Positions 23,948-33,164 of a DNA stretch of 64,000 bases are shown here, piece by piece (the stretch's first letter is position 1; each line of letters opens with the position of its first letter). Under the pieces are notes generated by a model, which was not told the DNA's origin, searched no databases, and saw only the letters and a program-made list of their open reading frames with translations. A program made the translations under genes and the position numbers. The stretch comes from Natronomonas salina (lineage in GTDB: Archaea > Halobacteriota > Halobacteria > Halobacteriales > Haloarculaceae), in assembly GCF_013391105.1 (NCBI RefSeq), contig NZ_CP058335.1, positions 2,294,001-2,358,000 of the forward strand. The letters run 5' to 3'.

Positions 23948-25048
23948 ATGGGACCGGTTCGCTCGCTCCGGGTGGGTATCGCGACGCTGGTCGGCTGTCT
24001 CGCCGCGGCGGGCGTCGTCGCCGGCCACGTCAGGTACGTGACGGACGCCGACCAGGCCGGCGACGGGATGGCGTTCCTGGCGGCGGCGCTGACCGACCCG
24101 GTGAACGCCGCCGTCCTCGGCGCCGGCGGGGTCGGGGTGCTCGCGGCCGTCGCGGGCTACCTGCGGGTCCGGCCCTTCCGTCGCGACGTCGAGGTGTTCC
24201 GCGAGACCGTGACCGGCTACGCCGACCTGCTGCCGTGGCTCCTCCGGCTGGGGTTCGGCCTCCCCCTGGTCGGCGCCGGCTTCGCGGGCTACCTGTTCAA
24301 CCCGGTCGTCGTCCCCGCGGACGCGGGCGGCGCCGTCCGCCTGTTCCAGATCGCCCTCGGGTTCGCGCTCCTGTTCGGGCTGGCGACCCGCGTCGCGGCG
24401 CTCGTCGGACTCGTCGCCTACCTCTTGACGCTCGCCGCCGAACCGCTGCTCGTCTACTCCCTGGAGTGGATCCCCGGGTTCCTCGCCGTCGCGCTCGTCG
24501 GCAGCGGCCGACCGAGCGCCGACGACGCGCTCGCCGAGGTCGCCGCCGCCGAGGGGACCTTCTACGGGCGAGTCGACCCGGTCTACGACGCCGCCGCCTG
24601 GCTCAACCGGGTCGTCGAGCCCTACGAGCGGCTCGTCCCGACGGTCGTCCGCGTGGGCCTGGGCGTCTCGTTCGCCTTCCTCGGGATCTTCGAGAAGCTG
24701 CTGGCCCCCGAGATGGCCACCAGCGTCGTGGCGCAGTACCGACTCGCCGAGATCGCCCCCATCTCGCCGGAGCTGTGGGTGCTCGGCGCCGGCTTCGCCG
24801 AACTCGGCCTCGGGATCGCCATCGCGCTCGGCGCGTTCACCCGGATGGCCTCGCTGTCGGCGCTGGGCGTGTTCACGCTCACGCTGTTCGGCCTCCCGGA
24901 CGACCCCGTCCTCGCCCACATCGGCGCGTTCAGCCTCGCGTCGGCGCTGCTCATCACCGGTGCCGGACCCTACGCGCTGGACAACCGCATCGGCGCGACC
25001 AAACCGAGCGGGACGGCGGACGAGCGGGCCGCCGCCGGCGACGACTGA
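23948..25048 (+). CDS. DoxX family membrane protein with duplicated domain
   Basis: A 366-residue protein with about nine or ten helices. After an N-terminal pair of helices there are two DoxX-like four-helix units. The first is around YADLLPWLLRLGFGLPLVGAGFAGYLFNP (about 95-200). The second is around YERLVPTVVRVGLGVSFAFLGIFEKLLAPE (about 220-350). The paired Y..L.P...R.G.G start shows internal duplication. DoxX proteins are quinone-linked or redox-associated membrane proteins of diverse function. The ATG at 23948 lies a few bases after a purine-poor leader. It is not part of an obvious operon. Confidence 0.72.
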   Translation: MGPVRSLRVGIATLVGCLAAAGVVAGHVRYVTDADQAGDGMAFLAAALTDPVNAAVLGAGGVGVLAAVAGYLRVRPFRRDVEVFRETVTGYADLLPWLLRLGFGLPLVGAGFAGYLFNPVVVPADAGGAVRLFQIALGFALLFGLATRVAALVGLVAYLLTLAAEPLLVYSLEWIPGFLAVALVGSGRPSADDALAEVAAAEGTFYGRVDPVYDAAAWLNRVVEPYERLVPTVVRVGLGVSFAFLGIFEKLLAPEMATSVVAQYRLAEIAPISPELWVLGAGFAELGLGIAIALGAFTRMASLSALGVFTLTLFGLPDDPVLAHIGAFSLASALLITGAGPYALDNRIGATKPSGTADERAAAGDD

Positions 25049-25096
25049 GGCCGGGCCCTGTATGGCCGAGGGGGCCCGCGGCCGTGCGAGTACCCG

Positions 25097-25303
25097 CTAC
25101 TCCGAGACCAGGTCGCGGACGTCCGACTCGTCGGGCTCGTCGGGGAGGTCGGCGAGGCAGTCGAAGCAGAGGAAGAACTCGCTGCCGTCGTCGAACGCCA
25201 GCGTCATCCCGCCGGTCGACTGCGGGTTCGTGGACCAGAAGCCGGAGATGCCGCCGCCGATCGGCACCTCTTCGCCGCAGGCGTCGCATGGTTCGCGGGC
25301 CAT
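25097..25303 (-). CDS. Small treble-clef/zinc-ribbon protein
   Basis: A 68-residue protein with CDACG near the N-terminus (7-11) and CFDC (about 46-49), giving a four-cysteine zinc site. The core GGMTLAFDDGSEFFLCFDCL is typical of a family of tiny haloarchaeal zinc proteins. An acidic tail follows. The role is unknown. It is the downstream member of a same-strand pair with the membrane protein at 25342-25599. Confidence 0.6.
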   Translation of the reverse strand: MAREPCDACGEEVPIGGGISGFWSTNPQSTGGMTLAFDDGSEFFLCFDCLADLPDEPDESDVRDLVSE

Positions 25304-25341
25304 ACCCCCGTTACGGGGCCGACTCTCAAAAGCCGTCGCAC

Positions 25342-25599
25342 CTACTGCGGCGGGTTGACCGCCAGTCCGTCGGCGAGCAGCGGGAGCACGACCAGCGCGC
25401 CCGCCGCGAGCGTCGCCCAGAGGGGCGCGCCCGTGAACCGGCCGACGATCCACCCCACCAGCAGGCCCAGCGGGATCGCCGCGAGCAGGAGATCGTAGCG
25501 AGAGAGCGGGGGCCCGCCGACGTACTGCTCCTCGTCCGGTCGGGTCGGACGGACGATGCCGAAGCCGTCGCTACTGGGTTGTCGTTGCGACACGTCCAT
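25342..25599 (-). CDS. Small two-helix membrane protein
   Basis: An 85-residue protein with a soluble acidic N-terminus (about 1-32) and two helices, around YDLLLAAIPLGLLVGWIVG and PLWATLAAGALVVLPLLAD, joined by a short loop FTGAP. I use the ATG at 25599, not the GTG before it. No recognised family; it looks like the many haloarchaeal small membrane proteins with a DE-rich head. Confidence 0.55.
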   Translation of the reverse strand: MDVSQRQPSSDGFGIVRPTRPDEEQYVGGPPLSRYDLLLAAIPLGLLVGWIVGRFTGAPLWATLAAGALVVLPLLADGLAVNPPQ

Positions 25600-25658
25600 C
25601 ACCTCGTTTCTAGCTATCTATCTCCCCCGACTAAAACGTTACTCTCGAACGGTCGGAA

Positions 25659-25690
25659 ATTCGAGAGGTTATATTCGAGTATTATTCGAG
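25659..25690. promoter_or_regulatory. Three direct repeats ATTCGAG in an AT-rich intergenic region
   Basis: ATTCGAG occurs at 25659-25665, 25673-25679 and 25684-25690, with 14 and 11 bp between starts. It lies in the 245 bp between the divergent membrane-protein gene and the NAD(P)-binding gene, a stretch with clearly lower GC than its surroundings. It looks like a multi-site operator or part of the minus-strand promoter (start codon at 25599). Confidence 0.35.
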
Positions 25691-25844
25691 AATAGACCAC
25701 CACCGTTCGGCGTGACGTCGGCCGCGGTTTTTCGCGGTCGAACGGCGTTCTCGAGTGCTAACAAGCAACACATCATAACAGGCTTCCAGTATGCGGTCTC
25801 GACGGCCGCCCGGGATTAAGGAACTGGCGCCCCATCCTGTCGAT

Positions 25845-26732
25845 ATGCGCGTGCTCGTGACGGGCGCGACGGGATTCGTCGGTGGGCGACTGGTTCCGGC
25901 GCTCCGCGACAGCGGCCACGACGTCGTCGCGCTCGTCCGCGACGCCGACCGCTACGACGCGGCCCCGGGCGTCGAGGTCGTCGAGGCCGACCTGCTGGAG
26001 CCGCCGGTGTCGTTCCCCGACGTCGACGCCGCCTACTACCTGGTCCACTCGATGCGGGCCGGCGGCGACTTCGCGGCGCGGGACCGCCTCGCCGCCCGGA
26101 CGTTCGTCGACGCGGCCGACGCCGCCGGGGTCGAGCGGGTGGTCTACCTCGGCGGCCTCGGCGACGACGGTGACACCCTCTCGTCGCACCTCCGCTCGCG
26201 CCGCGAGGTCGAACACGTCCTCGCCTCCGGCGAGGCCGAGCTGACGACGCTCCGGGCGGCGATAATCGTCGGGGAGGGCTCGATCAGCTTCGAGCTGATC
26301 GAACAGCTCGCCTCGCGGCTGCCGGTCATGGTGACGCCGGAGTGGGTCCGCACCGAGTGTCAGCCCATCTACGTCGACGACGTGGTGGCGTACCTGGTCG
26401 GCGTCCTCGAGACCCCCGAGACCGCCGGCGAGACCTACGAGATCGGCGGCCCGGACGTCCTCACCTACGAGGCGATGCTCGAGCGCACCGCCGAGGCGCT
26501 CGACCGCCGGCCGCCGGTCGTCCTCCCCGTTCCCGTGTTGAGTCCGCGGCTGTCGGCCCGCTGGCTGTGGCTCCTGACCGACGTCCCGCTGAGCGTCGCC
26601 CGGCCGCTCGTCGACGGTCTGGGGAACACGGTGGTCGTCACCGACCGGCGGATCGAAGAGCACGTCGACGTCGACCCGACGCCGTTCGACGAGGCGGTCC
26701 GGCTGGCGCTGGGCGACCGGGCCGGGCGGTAG
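25845..26732 (+). CDS. NAD(P)-binding atypical SDR (NmrA/complex I subunit-like)
   Basis: A 295-residue protein of the extended/atypical SDR group. The dinucleotide motif is VLVTGATGFVGGRLVPAL (GxxGxxG, residues about 4-20). The usual Tyr-Lys pair is absent; instead there is VEADLLEPP, AAYYLVHSM and VERVVYLGGLGDDGD. That pattern is typical of the haloarchaeal proteins related to NDUFA9 and to NmrA. A C-terminal region (about 215-295) is likely the substrate domain. The exact reaction is unknown. An AT-rich GGATTAAG about 25 bp before the ATG may be the TATA box. Confidence 0.75.
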   Translation: MRVLVTGATGFVGGRLVPALRDSGHDVVALVRDADRYDAAPGVEVVEADLLEPPVSFPDVDAAYYLVHSMRAGGDFAARDRLAARTFVDAADAAGVERVVYLGGLGDDGDTLSSHLRSRREVEHVLASGEAELTTLRAAIIVGEGSISFELIEQLASRLPVMVTPEWVRTECQPIYVDDVVAYLVGVLETPETAGETYEIGGPDVLTYEAMLERTAEALDRRPPVVLPVPVLSPRLSARWLWLLTDVPLSVARPLVDGLGNTVVVTDRRIEEHVDVDPTPFDEAVRLALGDRAGR

Positions 26733-26852
26733 TCGGCGTCGACAGCGCCGTCGCCGGGCGGTTCTGCGGTTGGCGGCGCTCGCGTGCGGGTTCGGCGCTC
26801 GTCAGTAACGACTCGGCGAGGAAGGGTCGGCCGGAAGAAGTCGGTCGGTCAC

Positions 26853-27020
26853 CTACTCGGACTGCATCTGCTTGAACTGGTCGAGCAGCGCCTCCGCGGA
26901 GTCCCCCGAGTCGTACTCGATCTCGCCCTCGTAGTCCGTCCGCTCGTCGTCGAAGGCCGCGTCGACCGTGGAGGCCTTCTGCTCGCGCCGCTCGTGTTCG
27001 TCTTCGTCATAGGCACCCAT
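26853..27020 (-). CDS. DUF5786 family protein
   Basis: A 55-residue very acidic protein starting MGAYDEDEHERREQKASTVD and ending in a helix LLDQFKQMQSE. This is the pattern of DUF5786, a tiny family restricted to haloarchaea and highly conserved there. Function unknown. An in-frame ATG two codons upstream (at 27026) could also serve. The region upstream is AT-rich and contains several TATA-like runs. Confidence 0.75.
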   Translation of the reverse strand: MGAYDEDEHERREQKASTVDAAFDDERTDYEGEIEYDSGDSAEALLDQFKQMQSE

Positions 27021-27198
27021 TGACATGGTATACAACCCCTTACGAATTCTCCGTATTCAATGTGTCGGGGGATATAGTGGGCGACTTAAGAGGAGAACGC
27101 GGTTCGGCTCCCCGTTCGTCGAATTCCGTCGCCTCCCCGCGGTCAGAACGTGGACGCGCGGTCCGGTCGAGCGTAACCGGTAAGCGACGGGGCCGAGT

Positions 27199-28203
27199 AT
27201 GGCGGGTGTGGCAGGCCCCCTCCGCTTCCGCCGGTCGGACGAGTCGTGGTCGCGCGAACGCGTCCGCGAACAGCTCCTCGCACCGCTGGACGCCTCCTTC
27301 GGCGCCCGGCTGGAGGACCCGTGGTTCCGCGTCGGCGACGACCGCTACGACGCCGTCCGCCTGGAGATGGACAACGGCGACTTCGCGCTGTTCTGCTTCC
27401 GCCCGGGGCGGGCCTACTGGCTCGGCAACACCGAGACCCCCGAACCGCTGTGGCGCACCGAGAAGGAGACGTTCACCGAGGCGCCCTACGCCGTCTCGCG
27501 GTGGGCCCAGCGGGAGCTGACCGCCCGCCTCGAGGTGACCGACCCCTGGCTCGCCGACTACGGGTACGTGACGTGGTTCTTCCTGCCGGTGTTCTGCTCG
27601 AAGGACGGCCGCGACACCACCCGCCGGTTCTTCGAGGAGGACGCCGCCGGCTTCCCCGACGCGACCCGCGAGCAGGGCCTGCAGTTCTACGAGGACCTCC
27701 TCGAGACGGGCGTCCTCGACGAGCACCGCTACACGATGGCCTCGAAGCTGGGGACCAGCCCCGGCTACGACGTCGGCCGGATGCGCGCGACGATGGCCGA
27801 GTTCAACGTCGCGAAGATCCTCGCCGACGCCGGCCTCCCGTTCGAGCCGGAGGTCGAGCAGGACAGCGGACACGCCCTCGACTTCTCGGTCGACGGCCAC
27901 CTCGTCGAGGTGACCCGGCCGGAGCCGCCCGCGCGGCGCTCCCACGCCGACCACCCCGTGGCCGCCGTCGTCGAGACCGGCGGCGCGAAACGGACCGACC
28001 AGCTGGCCAAACACCCCGAGGCGGCGCTGTTCGTCGACTGCACCTCCTTCACCGACGCCGAGTGGGCCGCCGTCAAGGGCGAGCAACCGGGCGTCGGCCA
28101 CGAGCCGACCGTCGTCTTCCGCGCCCGCCCGGACGGCACCGTCGAGGGCTACCGGTACGGCGCGCTCCCGTTCGACCTGGGCGACGCGATAACGTGGGCG
28201 TAG
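27199..28203 (+). CDS. DUF5784 family protein
   Basis: A 334-residue soluble protein matching the haloarchaeal DUF5784 pattern: RFRRSDESWSRERVREQLL at the start, VTWFFLPVFCSKDGRDTTRRFF in the middle and LDFSVDGHLVEVTRPEPP near residue 235. The last block has the sheet-helix look of a restriction-endonuclease-like fold (D, then E-V-T after about 8 residues), but I cannot assert catalysis. It is flanked by DUF5786 and a DUF7344 regulator. Function unknown. Confidence 0.7.
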   Translation: MAGVAGPLRFRRSDESWSRERVREQLLAPLDASFGARLEDPWFRVGDDRYDAVRLEMDNGDFALFCFRPGRAYWLGNTETPEPLWRTEKETFTEAPYAVSRWAQRELTARLEVTDPWLADYGYVTWFFLPVFCSKDGRDTTRRFFEEDAAGFPDATREQGLQFYEDLLETGVLDEHRYTMASKLGTSPGYDVGRMRATMAEFNVAKILADAGLPFEPEVEQDSGHALDFSVDGHLVEVTRPEPPARRSHADHPVAAVVETGGAKRTDQLAKHPEAALFVDCTSFTDAEWAAVKGEQPGVGHEPTVVFRARPDGTVEGYRYGALPFDLGDAITWA

Positions 28204-28215
28204 GCGCGGAGCGGG

Positions 28216-28782
28216 CTACTCCTCGCGGGACGACTGGAAGTGCAATCCGACGATGACTGCGAGCGCGAAAAGCGAGAGCGCGAACGTCGCGGCGACGGCC
28301 GACTGGAGGAACAGCCAGGTGGCGACCAGGGCGACGGCGCTCGCGCCCGCGTGCGCGGCGTAGTACTTCGGCCACTCCCCGTCGGGGTCGTCGCTCGTGT
28401 CCAGGAACTGGTAGACGGGCTCGGCGTTCGGACCGAGCGTGACCGCCCCGCGGTCGTCGACGTCGACGACGGCGGCGTCGTCCATCTTCGGCAGGTGCGT
28501 CTGGTAGATGCCGACGTAGACGCGCTTGCGCTCCTGGGACGTCAGGTCGGACTGCGGCTTGTCGTTCTCGATTGCGGCGATGTACTCGGCGAGGTCGCTG
28601 GTCGTCGACTCGCCGCCGACCTCCTCGAGTCGCGACAGGATGAGCCGCCGCCGGGAGTTGCTCAGGATGTCGAAGACGACGTCGAGGGAGACGGACTCCG
28701 GCTTCACCGGGTCCTCCAGGTCCAGGGTCACGCCCCCGTCCTCGCCGGCCTCGCCGTCACTCTCCGTCGATCCTTCCGTCAT
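28216..28782 (-). CDS. DUF7344 winged-helix protein with membrane tail
   Basis: A 188-residue protein. An acidic head is followed by a winged-helix domain at about residues 30-125: SLDVVFDILSNSRRRLILSRL, then DLAEYIAAIEN, RKRVYVGIYQTHLPKMDDAAVVDVDDRG. This is the DUF7344 domain that is abundant in haloarchaea and assumed to bind DNA. The C-terminus has two hydrophobic helices (about 142-182), so this is a membrane-anchored regulator-like protein. A soluble paralogue is at 38583-39011. Targets unknown. Confidence 0.75.
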   Translation of the reverse strand: MTEGSTESDGEAGEDGGVTLDLEDPVKPESVSLDVVFDILSNSRRRLILSRLEEVGGESTTSDLAEYIAAIENDKPQSDLTSQERKRVYVGIYQTHLPKMDDAAVVDVDDRGAVTLGPNAEPVYQFLDTSDDPDGEWPKYYAAHAGASAVALVATWLFLQSAVAATFALSLFALAVIVGLHFQSSREE

Positions 28783-28993
28783 CGTCTGTCCTCGATAGGA
28801 ATCCTTCGAGGTCGGTGTATGTAATCCCCGGGGAAAGCCTGACCTCGACCAGTCGCGTGCGCTCCCGCGGCCCGTCGGCGCGTCGTCGACTGCCGTCCCG
28901 ACCGCGCCGGGTCGCCCGACGTGCCGAACCGCTGCTCGTCAGTTCCCACCATTCTTGCTTGTCGTTTAATTCTCAGCTATTTGAACTTTGCTC

Positions 28994-29032
28994 CTCCCGG
29001 TCAGTTCCCGGCGAGCGCGACGTAGCCGGGAG
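28994..29032. repeat. Inverted repeat upstream of the alanine dehydrogenase-like gene
   Basis: CTCCCGG at 28994-29000 and CCGGGAG at 29026-29032 are perfect inverted arms 25 bp apart, 38 bp before the start codon. The 287 bp between 28783 and 29069 otherwise hold only promoter-like AT-rich runs (around 28965-28990). Confidence 0.35.
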
Positions 29033-29069
29033 GGCGGGAAGCTAAGTAGGTTCGCGCAAGTTTTGCCGT

Positions 29070-30065
29070 ATGGAGACGCTGCTGTTGAACCGCGACGACG
29101 TGGGCGGGAACGCCCGGATGGCGGAGGTGATCGTCGCCGTCGAGGAGGCCTTCGCCGCCTACCAGCGCGGCGACGTACAGATGCCCGCGAAGTCCTACAT
29201 CGACCTCCCCGAGTACGACGGGGACTTCCGGTCGATGCCCGCCTACATGGACGCGGGCGACTGGGACGCCGCCGGCATCAAGTGGGTGAACGTCCACACC
29301 GGCAACCCCGAGCGGTACGACCTCCCGACGGTCATGGGGACGATGATCTACTCGGACCCGCGGAACGCCTTCCCGCTGGCCATCATGGACGGGACGACGC
29401 TCACCCGCAAGCGGACCGGCGCGGCCGCCGCCGTCGCCACCGACCACCTGGCGGTCGAGGACGCCACCTCGCTGGGCATCGTCGGCGCGGGCGTCCAGTC
29501 GTACACGCAACTGGAGGCGATCGGCGTCGTCCGGGACATCGAGACCGTCGTCGTCGCCGACAAGCGCGAGGACGCCATCGAGGCGTTCGCCGACCGCTTC
29601 GGCGACGAGTTCGACGTCCGCGCCGGCTCCATCGCGGAGGCAGCGTCGTGCGATATCCTCTCGACGGTCACCCCCGTCGAGTCGCCGCTGGTCTCGGCGG
29701 CCGACCTCGGCGAGCGCACCCACGTCAACGCGATGGGCGCCGACGCCCCCGGGAAGAACGAACTCGGCCGGGACGTCGTCACGGACGCCAAACTCGTCAT
29801 CGACGACTACGAGCAGTGCACCCACTCCGGGGAGATCAACGTCCCCTGGAGCCAGAACGTCCTCACCGACGCCGACCTCTACGGCGAACTCGGCGAGATC
29901 GTCGCCGGCGAGAAGTCCGGTCGGACCGCCGAGGACGGCGTCACCGTCTTCGACTCGACGGGCCTGGCCATCCAGGACGTCGCCGCGGCTCACGTCGTCT
30001 ACGAGCGCGCGAACGAGAAGGACAACGGCACGCCGTTCGAGCTGGTCGACACGCGGCTGCGGTAG
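29070..30065 (+). CDS. Ornithine cyclodeaminase/alanine dehydrogenase family protein
   Basis: A 331-residue NAD-dependent enzyme of the mu-crystallin/OCD family. A substrate-binding half with Lys in MPAKSYIDLP and Arg in TLTRKRTGAAAAVATDHLA is followed by the Rossmann motif LGIVGAGVQSYTQLEAIGVV (about 137-156). The C-terminus STGLAIQDVAAAHVVYERA is also conserved. Archaeal members act as alanine dehydrogenases, making L-alanine from pyruvate and ammonia; ornithine cyclodeaminase is the other common activity. The start at 29070 follows a short leader with CTAAGTAGG at about -28. Confidence 0.85.
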   Translation: METLLLNRDDVGGNARMAEVIVAVEEAFAAYQRGDVQMPAKSYIDLPEYDGDFRSMPAYMDAGDWDAAGIKWVNVHTGNPERYDLPTVMGTMIYSDPRNAFPLAIMDGTTLTRKRTGAAAAVATDHLAVEDATSLGIVGAGVQSYTQLEAIGVVRDIETVVVADKREDAIEAFADRFGDEFDVRAGSIAEAASCDILSTVTPVESPLVSAADLGERTHVNAMGADAPGKNELGRDVVTDAKLVIDDYEQCTHSGEINVPWSQNVLTDADLYGELGEIVAGEKSGRTAEDGVTVFDSTGLAIQDVAAAHVVYERANEKDNGTPFELVDTRLR

Positions 30066-30102
30066 CTACGGAGGGCGAACATCCGGGGCCGTCGGCCGCG
30101 AC

Positions 30103-30306
30103 CTACTCCCAGGAGACCCGCTCGCGGACGCCGCGGAGCGTCCGGGAGATGCTCCAGGCCACGAGGAAGAACGGGAGCAGCGGGACCAGCAGGAGCAGCA
30201 CCACTGCCGCGCCCGCGATCCAGGGGTTGCCGAGTTCGTCGTTCGATCCCCCCGTCGAATCCTCGAACGGCCGGAACACTCGCTTCAGCGGACTGTCATT
30301 CGCCAT
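30103..30306 (-). CDS. Small single-helix membrane protein
   Basis: A 67-residue protein: polar head (MANDSPLKRVFRPFEDSTGGSND), one long hydrophobic segment (PWIAGAAVVLLLLVPLLPFFLVAWSI) and a basic tail RTLRGVRERVSWE. No family recognised. It occupies the gap between the dehydrogenase and leuS. Confidence 0.5.
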   Translation of the reverse strand: MANDSPLKRVFRPFEDSTGGSNDELGNPWIAGAAVVLLLLVPLLPFFLVAWSISRTLRGVRERVSWE

Positions 30307-30421
30307 ATTGGGGGTATGTTCGTCCAGACGTTTGAACCTTGGCGTGGCCTCGCAGGGACGGCGTCTGTCGGATGGAAAGCTTAAGGGCCGAACCCCCGGA
30401 AGGTCCGGGTAACTTCTCTCT

Positions 30422-33088
30422 ATGCACGACGACGACGGCTACGACCACACGGCGGTCGAACGGCGGTGGCAGGAGGCGTGGGACGACGCCTCCGCGTACC
30501 GGACGCCCGACGACGTCGAGGACCCGACGTACGTCCTCGGGATGTACCCCTACCCGTCCGGCCAGCTCCACATGGGCCACGTCCGCAACTACACCATTAC
30601 GGACGCCTACGCCCGATACCGGCGGCTCCGCGGCGACGACGTCCTCCACCCGATGGGGTGGGACGCCTTCGGCCTCCCGGCGGAGAACGCCGCCAAGGAG
30701 CGGGACACCAACCCCCGCGACTGGACCTTCGACTGCATCGAGACGATGAAGGGCCAGATGGAGTCGATGGGCTTCGGCTACGACTGGGAGCGGGAGGTCA
30801 CCACGTGCACGCCCGAGTACTACCGGTGGAACCAGTGGCTCTTCCGGCGGTTCGTCGAGGAGGACCTCGCGGAGCGCCGCGACGCCGAGGTCAACTGGTG
30901 TCCGTCCTGCGAGACCGTCCTGGCCGACGAGCAGGTCGAGGGCGACGACGAGCTCTGCTGGCGCTGCGGCACGCCCGTCGAGCAGCGCGACCTCGAGCAG
31001 TGGTTCCTGAAGATCACCGAGTACGCCGACGAGCTGGTCGAGGACATCGACGACCTCGAGGGCTGGCCCGACTCCGTCCGCCAGATGCAGCGAAACTGGA
31101 TCGGCCGCCAGTACGGTTCCCGCGTGAACTTCGAAATAGCGGGCTACGGCGACGTCGAGGCGTTCACCACCCGCCTGGACACCATCTTCGGCGCGACCTT
31201 CTTCGCGCTGGCGCCGGACCACCCCATCGCCGAGGACCTCCTCGAGACCGACGACGCCGTCCACGAGTTCGTCCACCACGAGGCCGACCCCGACGGCGAC
31301 GAGCCCAACGGCGTCGAGACGGACCTCACCGCCACCAACCCCGCGACGGGCGAGGAGGTCCCGGTCTTCGTCGCCGACTTCGTCCTCTCCGACGTCGGCA
31401 CCGGCGCGCTGATGGGCGTCCCCGGCCACGACGACCGCGACCACGCCTTCGCCGAGAAGATGGGCGCCCCCATCGAACCGGTCGTCGCGCCCGAACCCGA
31501 GGACGGCGGCGAGCCGGAAGCTCCCGACGTCAGCGAGAGGGCCTACACCGAGGACGGCGTCCTCGTGAACTCCGGGGAGTACAGCGGCCTGGACAGCGAG
31601 ACCGCCCGGGAGCGCCTGACCGAGGACCTCGACGGCGCCGCCCACCACACCCAGTACCGGCTGCGCGACTGGGGCATCTCCCGGCAGCGCTACTGGGGGA
31701 CGCCCATCCCGGTCGTCCACTGCGACGACTGCGGGCCCGTCCTCGTCCCCGAAGAAGACCTGCCGGTCGAGCTGCCGGAGTTCATCAACACGACCGGCAA
31801 TCCGCTGGACGAGGCCGAGGAGTGGAAGCAGACGACGTGTCCGGAGTGCGGCGGCGACGCGACCCGCGAGACGGACACGATGGACACCTTCGTCGACTCC
31901 TCGTGGTACTTCCTGCGGTACGTCTCGCCGGGGCTCGAGGACGCGCCGTTCGACCTCGAGCGCGCCAACGACTGGATGCCCGTCGACCAGTACGTCGGCG
32001 GCATCGAGCACGCCGTGATGCACCTGCTGTACTCGCGGTTCGTCACGAAGACGCTGGCCGACCACGAGGGGCTCGAGCACCGCGAGCCGTTCACGAACCT
32101 GCTGGCCCAGGGGATGGTCCAGCTGGAGGGCGAGAAGATGTCGAAGTCGAAGGGCAACGTCGTCTCCCCGCAGGCCATCGTCGAGGAGTACGGCGCCGAC
32201 ACCGCGCGGCTGTTCATGATGCAGGCCGCCCAGCCCGAGCGGGACTTCGACTGGTCCGACAAGGGCGTCCGCTCGGCCTACCAGTTCCTGACCCGGCTGA
32301 AGGAGACCGTCGAGTCGTTCGCGAGCGGCGACCTCGCGAGCGAGGCGCCGGACGACGCCGACGCCGCGGTCGCGGGCTACGTCGAGAGCGAGATCGACGC
32401 CGCCGTCGCCGTCACCACCGAGGAGTACGACGACCTGACGTTCAACGCCGCCGTCCGGGAGGCCCAGGGTCTCGTCAACACGCTCCGGCAGTACCGCGAG
32501 TACGCCGCCGTCGACCCCGACACCTTCGAGCGCGGTCTCGAGGTGGCGGTGACGCTGCTCTCGCCGGTCGCCCCGCACATCTGCGAGGAGCTGTGGGACG
32601 AACTCGACCGCGACGGGTTCGTCGTCGACGCCGAGTGGCCGGCGACCGACGCCGACCGCGACGTCGTCGCGCGCCGCCGACGGCTCGTCGAGAACACCCG
32701 CGAGGACGTCCGCCAGATCGTCGACGTCGCCGGCATCGAGGACCCCGAGCGCATCGACATCGTCGTCACGCCCGAGTGGAAGTACGAGGCCCACGGCATC
32801 GCCGTGGAGAGCGACGCGCCGAACCTCATCGGCGAGCTGATGCAGCACGACGCCATCAAGCGCCACGGCGACGACGCCGCCTCGTACGGCCAGGACCTCC
32901 AGGAGGAACGGGAGGCCCTGCAGCCGGTGCTCGACCCCGAGACCGAGTACGAGGCCCTGGAGGCCGCCGCCTGGCTCGTCGAGCGCGAGTTCGACGCGGA
33001 CGTGCGCGTGCTGACCGCCGAGGAGGCCCCCGACGACGTCGCCGCGAAGGCCCAGCCGAGCCGCCCGGCCATCGACATCAGCGAGTGA
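30422..33088 (+). CDS. leuS: Leucine--tRNA ligase
   Basis: An 888-residue class I synthetase that charges tRNA(Leu). The HIGH motif is in YPYPSGQLHMGHVRNY (about 41-56) and KMSKS in EGEKMSKSKGN (about 572). A zinc site CPSCETVLADEQ...CWRCG sits at about 160-187, and the editing domain with its Thr-rich and Asp motifs lies between (YGSRVNFEIAGYGDVEAFTTRLDTIFGATF, DFVLSDVGTGALMGVPGHDDRDHAF). The architecture is bacterial-like LeuRS, as in other haloarchaea. Single gene with its own short leader. Confidence 0.97.
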   Translation: MHDDDGYDHTAVERRWQEAWDDASAYRTPDDVEDPTYVLGMYPYPSGQLHMGHVRNYTITDAYARYRRLRGDDVLHPMGWDAFGLPAENAAKERDTNPRDWTFDCIETMKGQMESMGFGYDWEREVTTCTPEYYRWNQWLFRRFVEEDLAERRDAEVNWCPSCETVLADEQVEGDDELCWRCGTPVEQRDLEQWFLKITEYADELVEDIDDLEGWPDSVRQMQRNWIGRQYGSRVNFEIAGYGDVEAFTTRLDTIFGATFFALAPDHPIAEDLLETDDAVHEFVHHEADPDGDEPNGVETDLTATNPATGEEVPVFVADFVLSDVGTGALMGVPGHDDRDHAFAEKMGAPIEPVVAPEPEDGGEPEAPDVSERAYTEDGVLVNSGEYSGLDSETARERLTEDLDGAAHHTQYRLRDWGISRQRYWGTPIPVVHCDDCGPVLVPEEDLPVELPEFINTTGNPLDEAEEWKQTTCPECGGDATRETDTMDTFVDSSWYFLRYVSPGLEDAPFDLERANDWMPVDQYVGGIEHAVMHLLYSRFVTKTLADHEGLEHREPFTNLLAQGMVQLEGEKMSKSKGNVVSPQAIVEEYGADTARLFMMQAAQPERDFDWSDKGVRSAYQFLTRLKETVESFASGDLASEAPDDADAAVAGYVESEIDAAVAVTTEEYDDLTFNAAVREAQGLVNTLRQYREYAAVDPDTFERGLEVAVTLLSPVAPHICEELWDELDRDGFVVDAEWPATDADRDVVARRRRLVENTREDVRQIVDVAGIEDPERIDIVVTPEWKYEAHGIAVESDAPNLIGELMQHDAIKRHGDDAASYGQDLQEEREALQPVLDPETEYEALEAAAWLVEREFDADVRVLTAEEAPDDVAAKAQPSRPAIDISE

Positions 33089-33129
33089 CGGCCCGACGGC
33101 GACCCGCCACCGTGCGCATCAGTAGCGCG

Positions 33130-33145
33130 CCGTACGTCTCCGTAC
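33130..33145 (+). promoter_or_regulatory. Direct repeats CCGTAC upstream of the pst promoter
   Basis: CCGTAC at 33130-33135 and again at 33140-33145 are exactly 10 bp apart, one helical turn, and lie about 20-35 bp upstream of the TATA box of pstS. That is the usual place for an archaeal activator site. They may mediate phosphate control, but no known phosphate box is matched. Confidence 0.35.
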
Positions 33146-33164
33146 TGCTATAGAACTACAGGGA

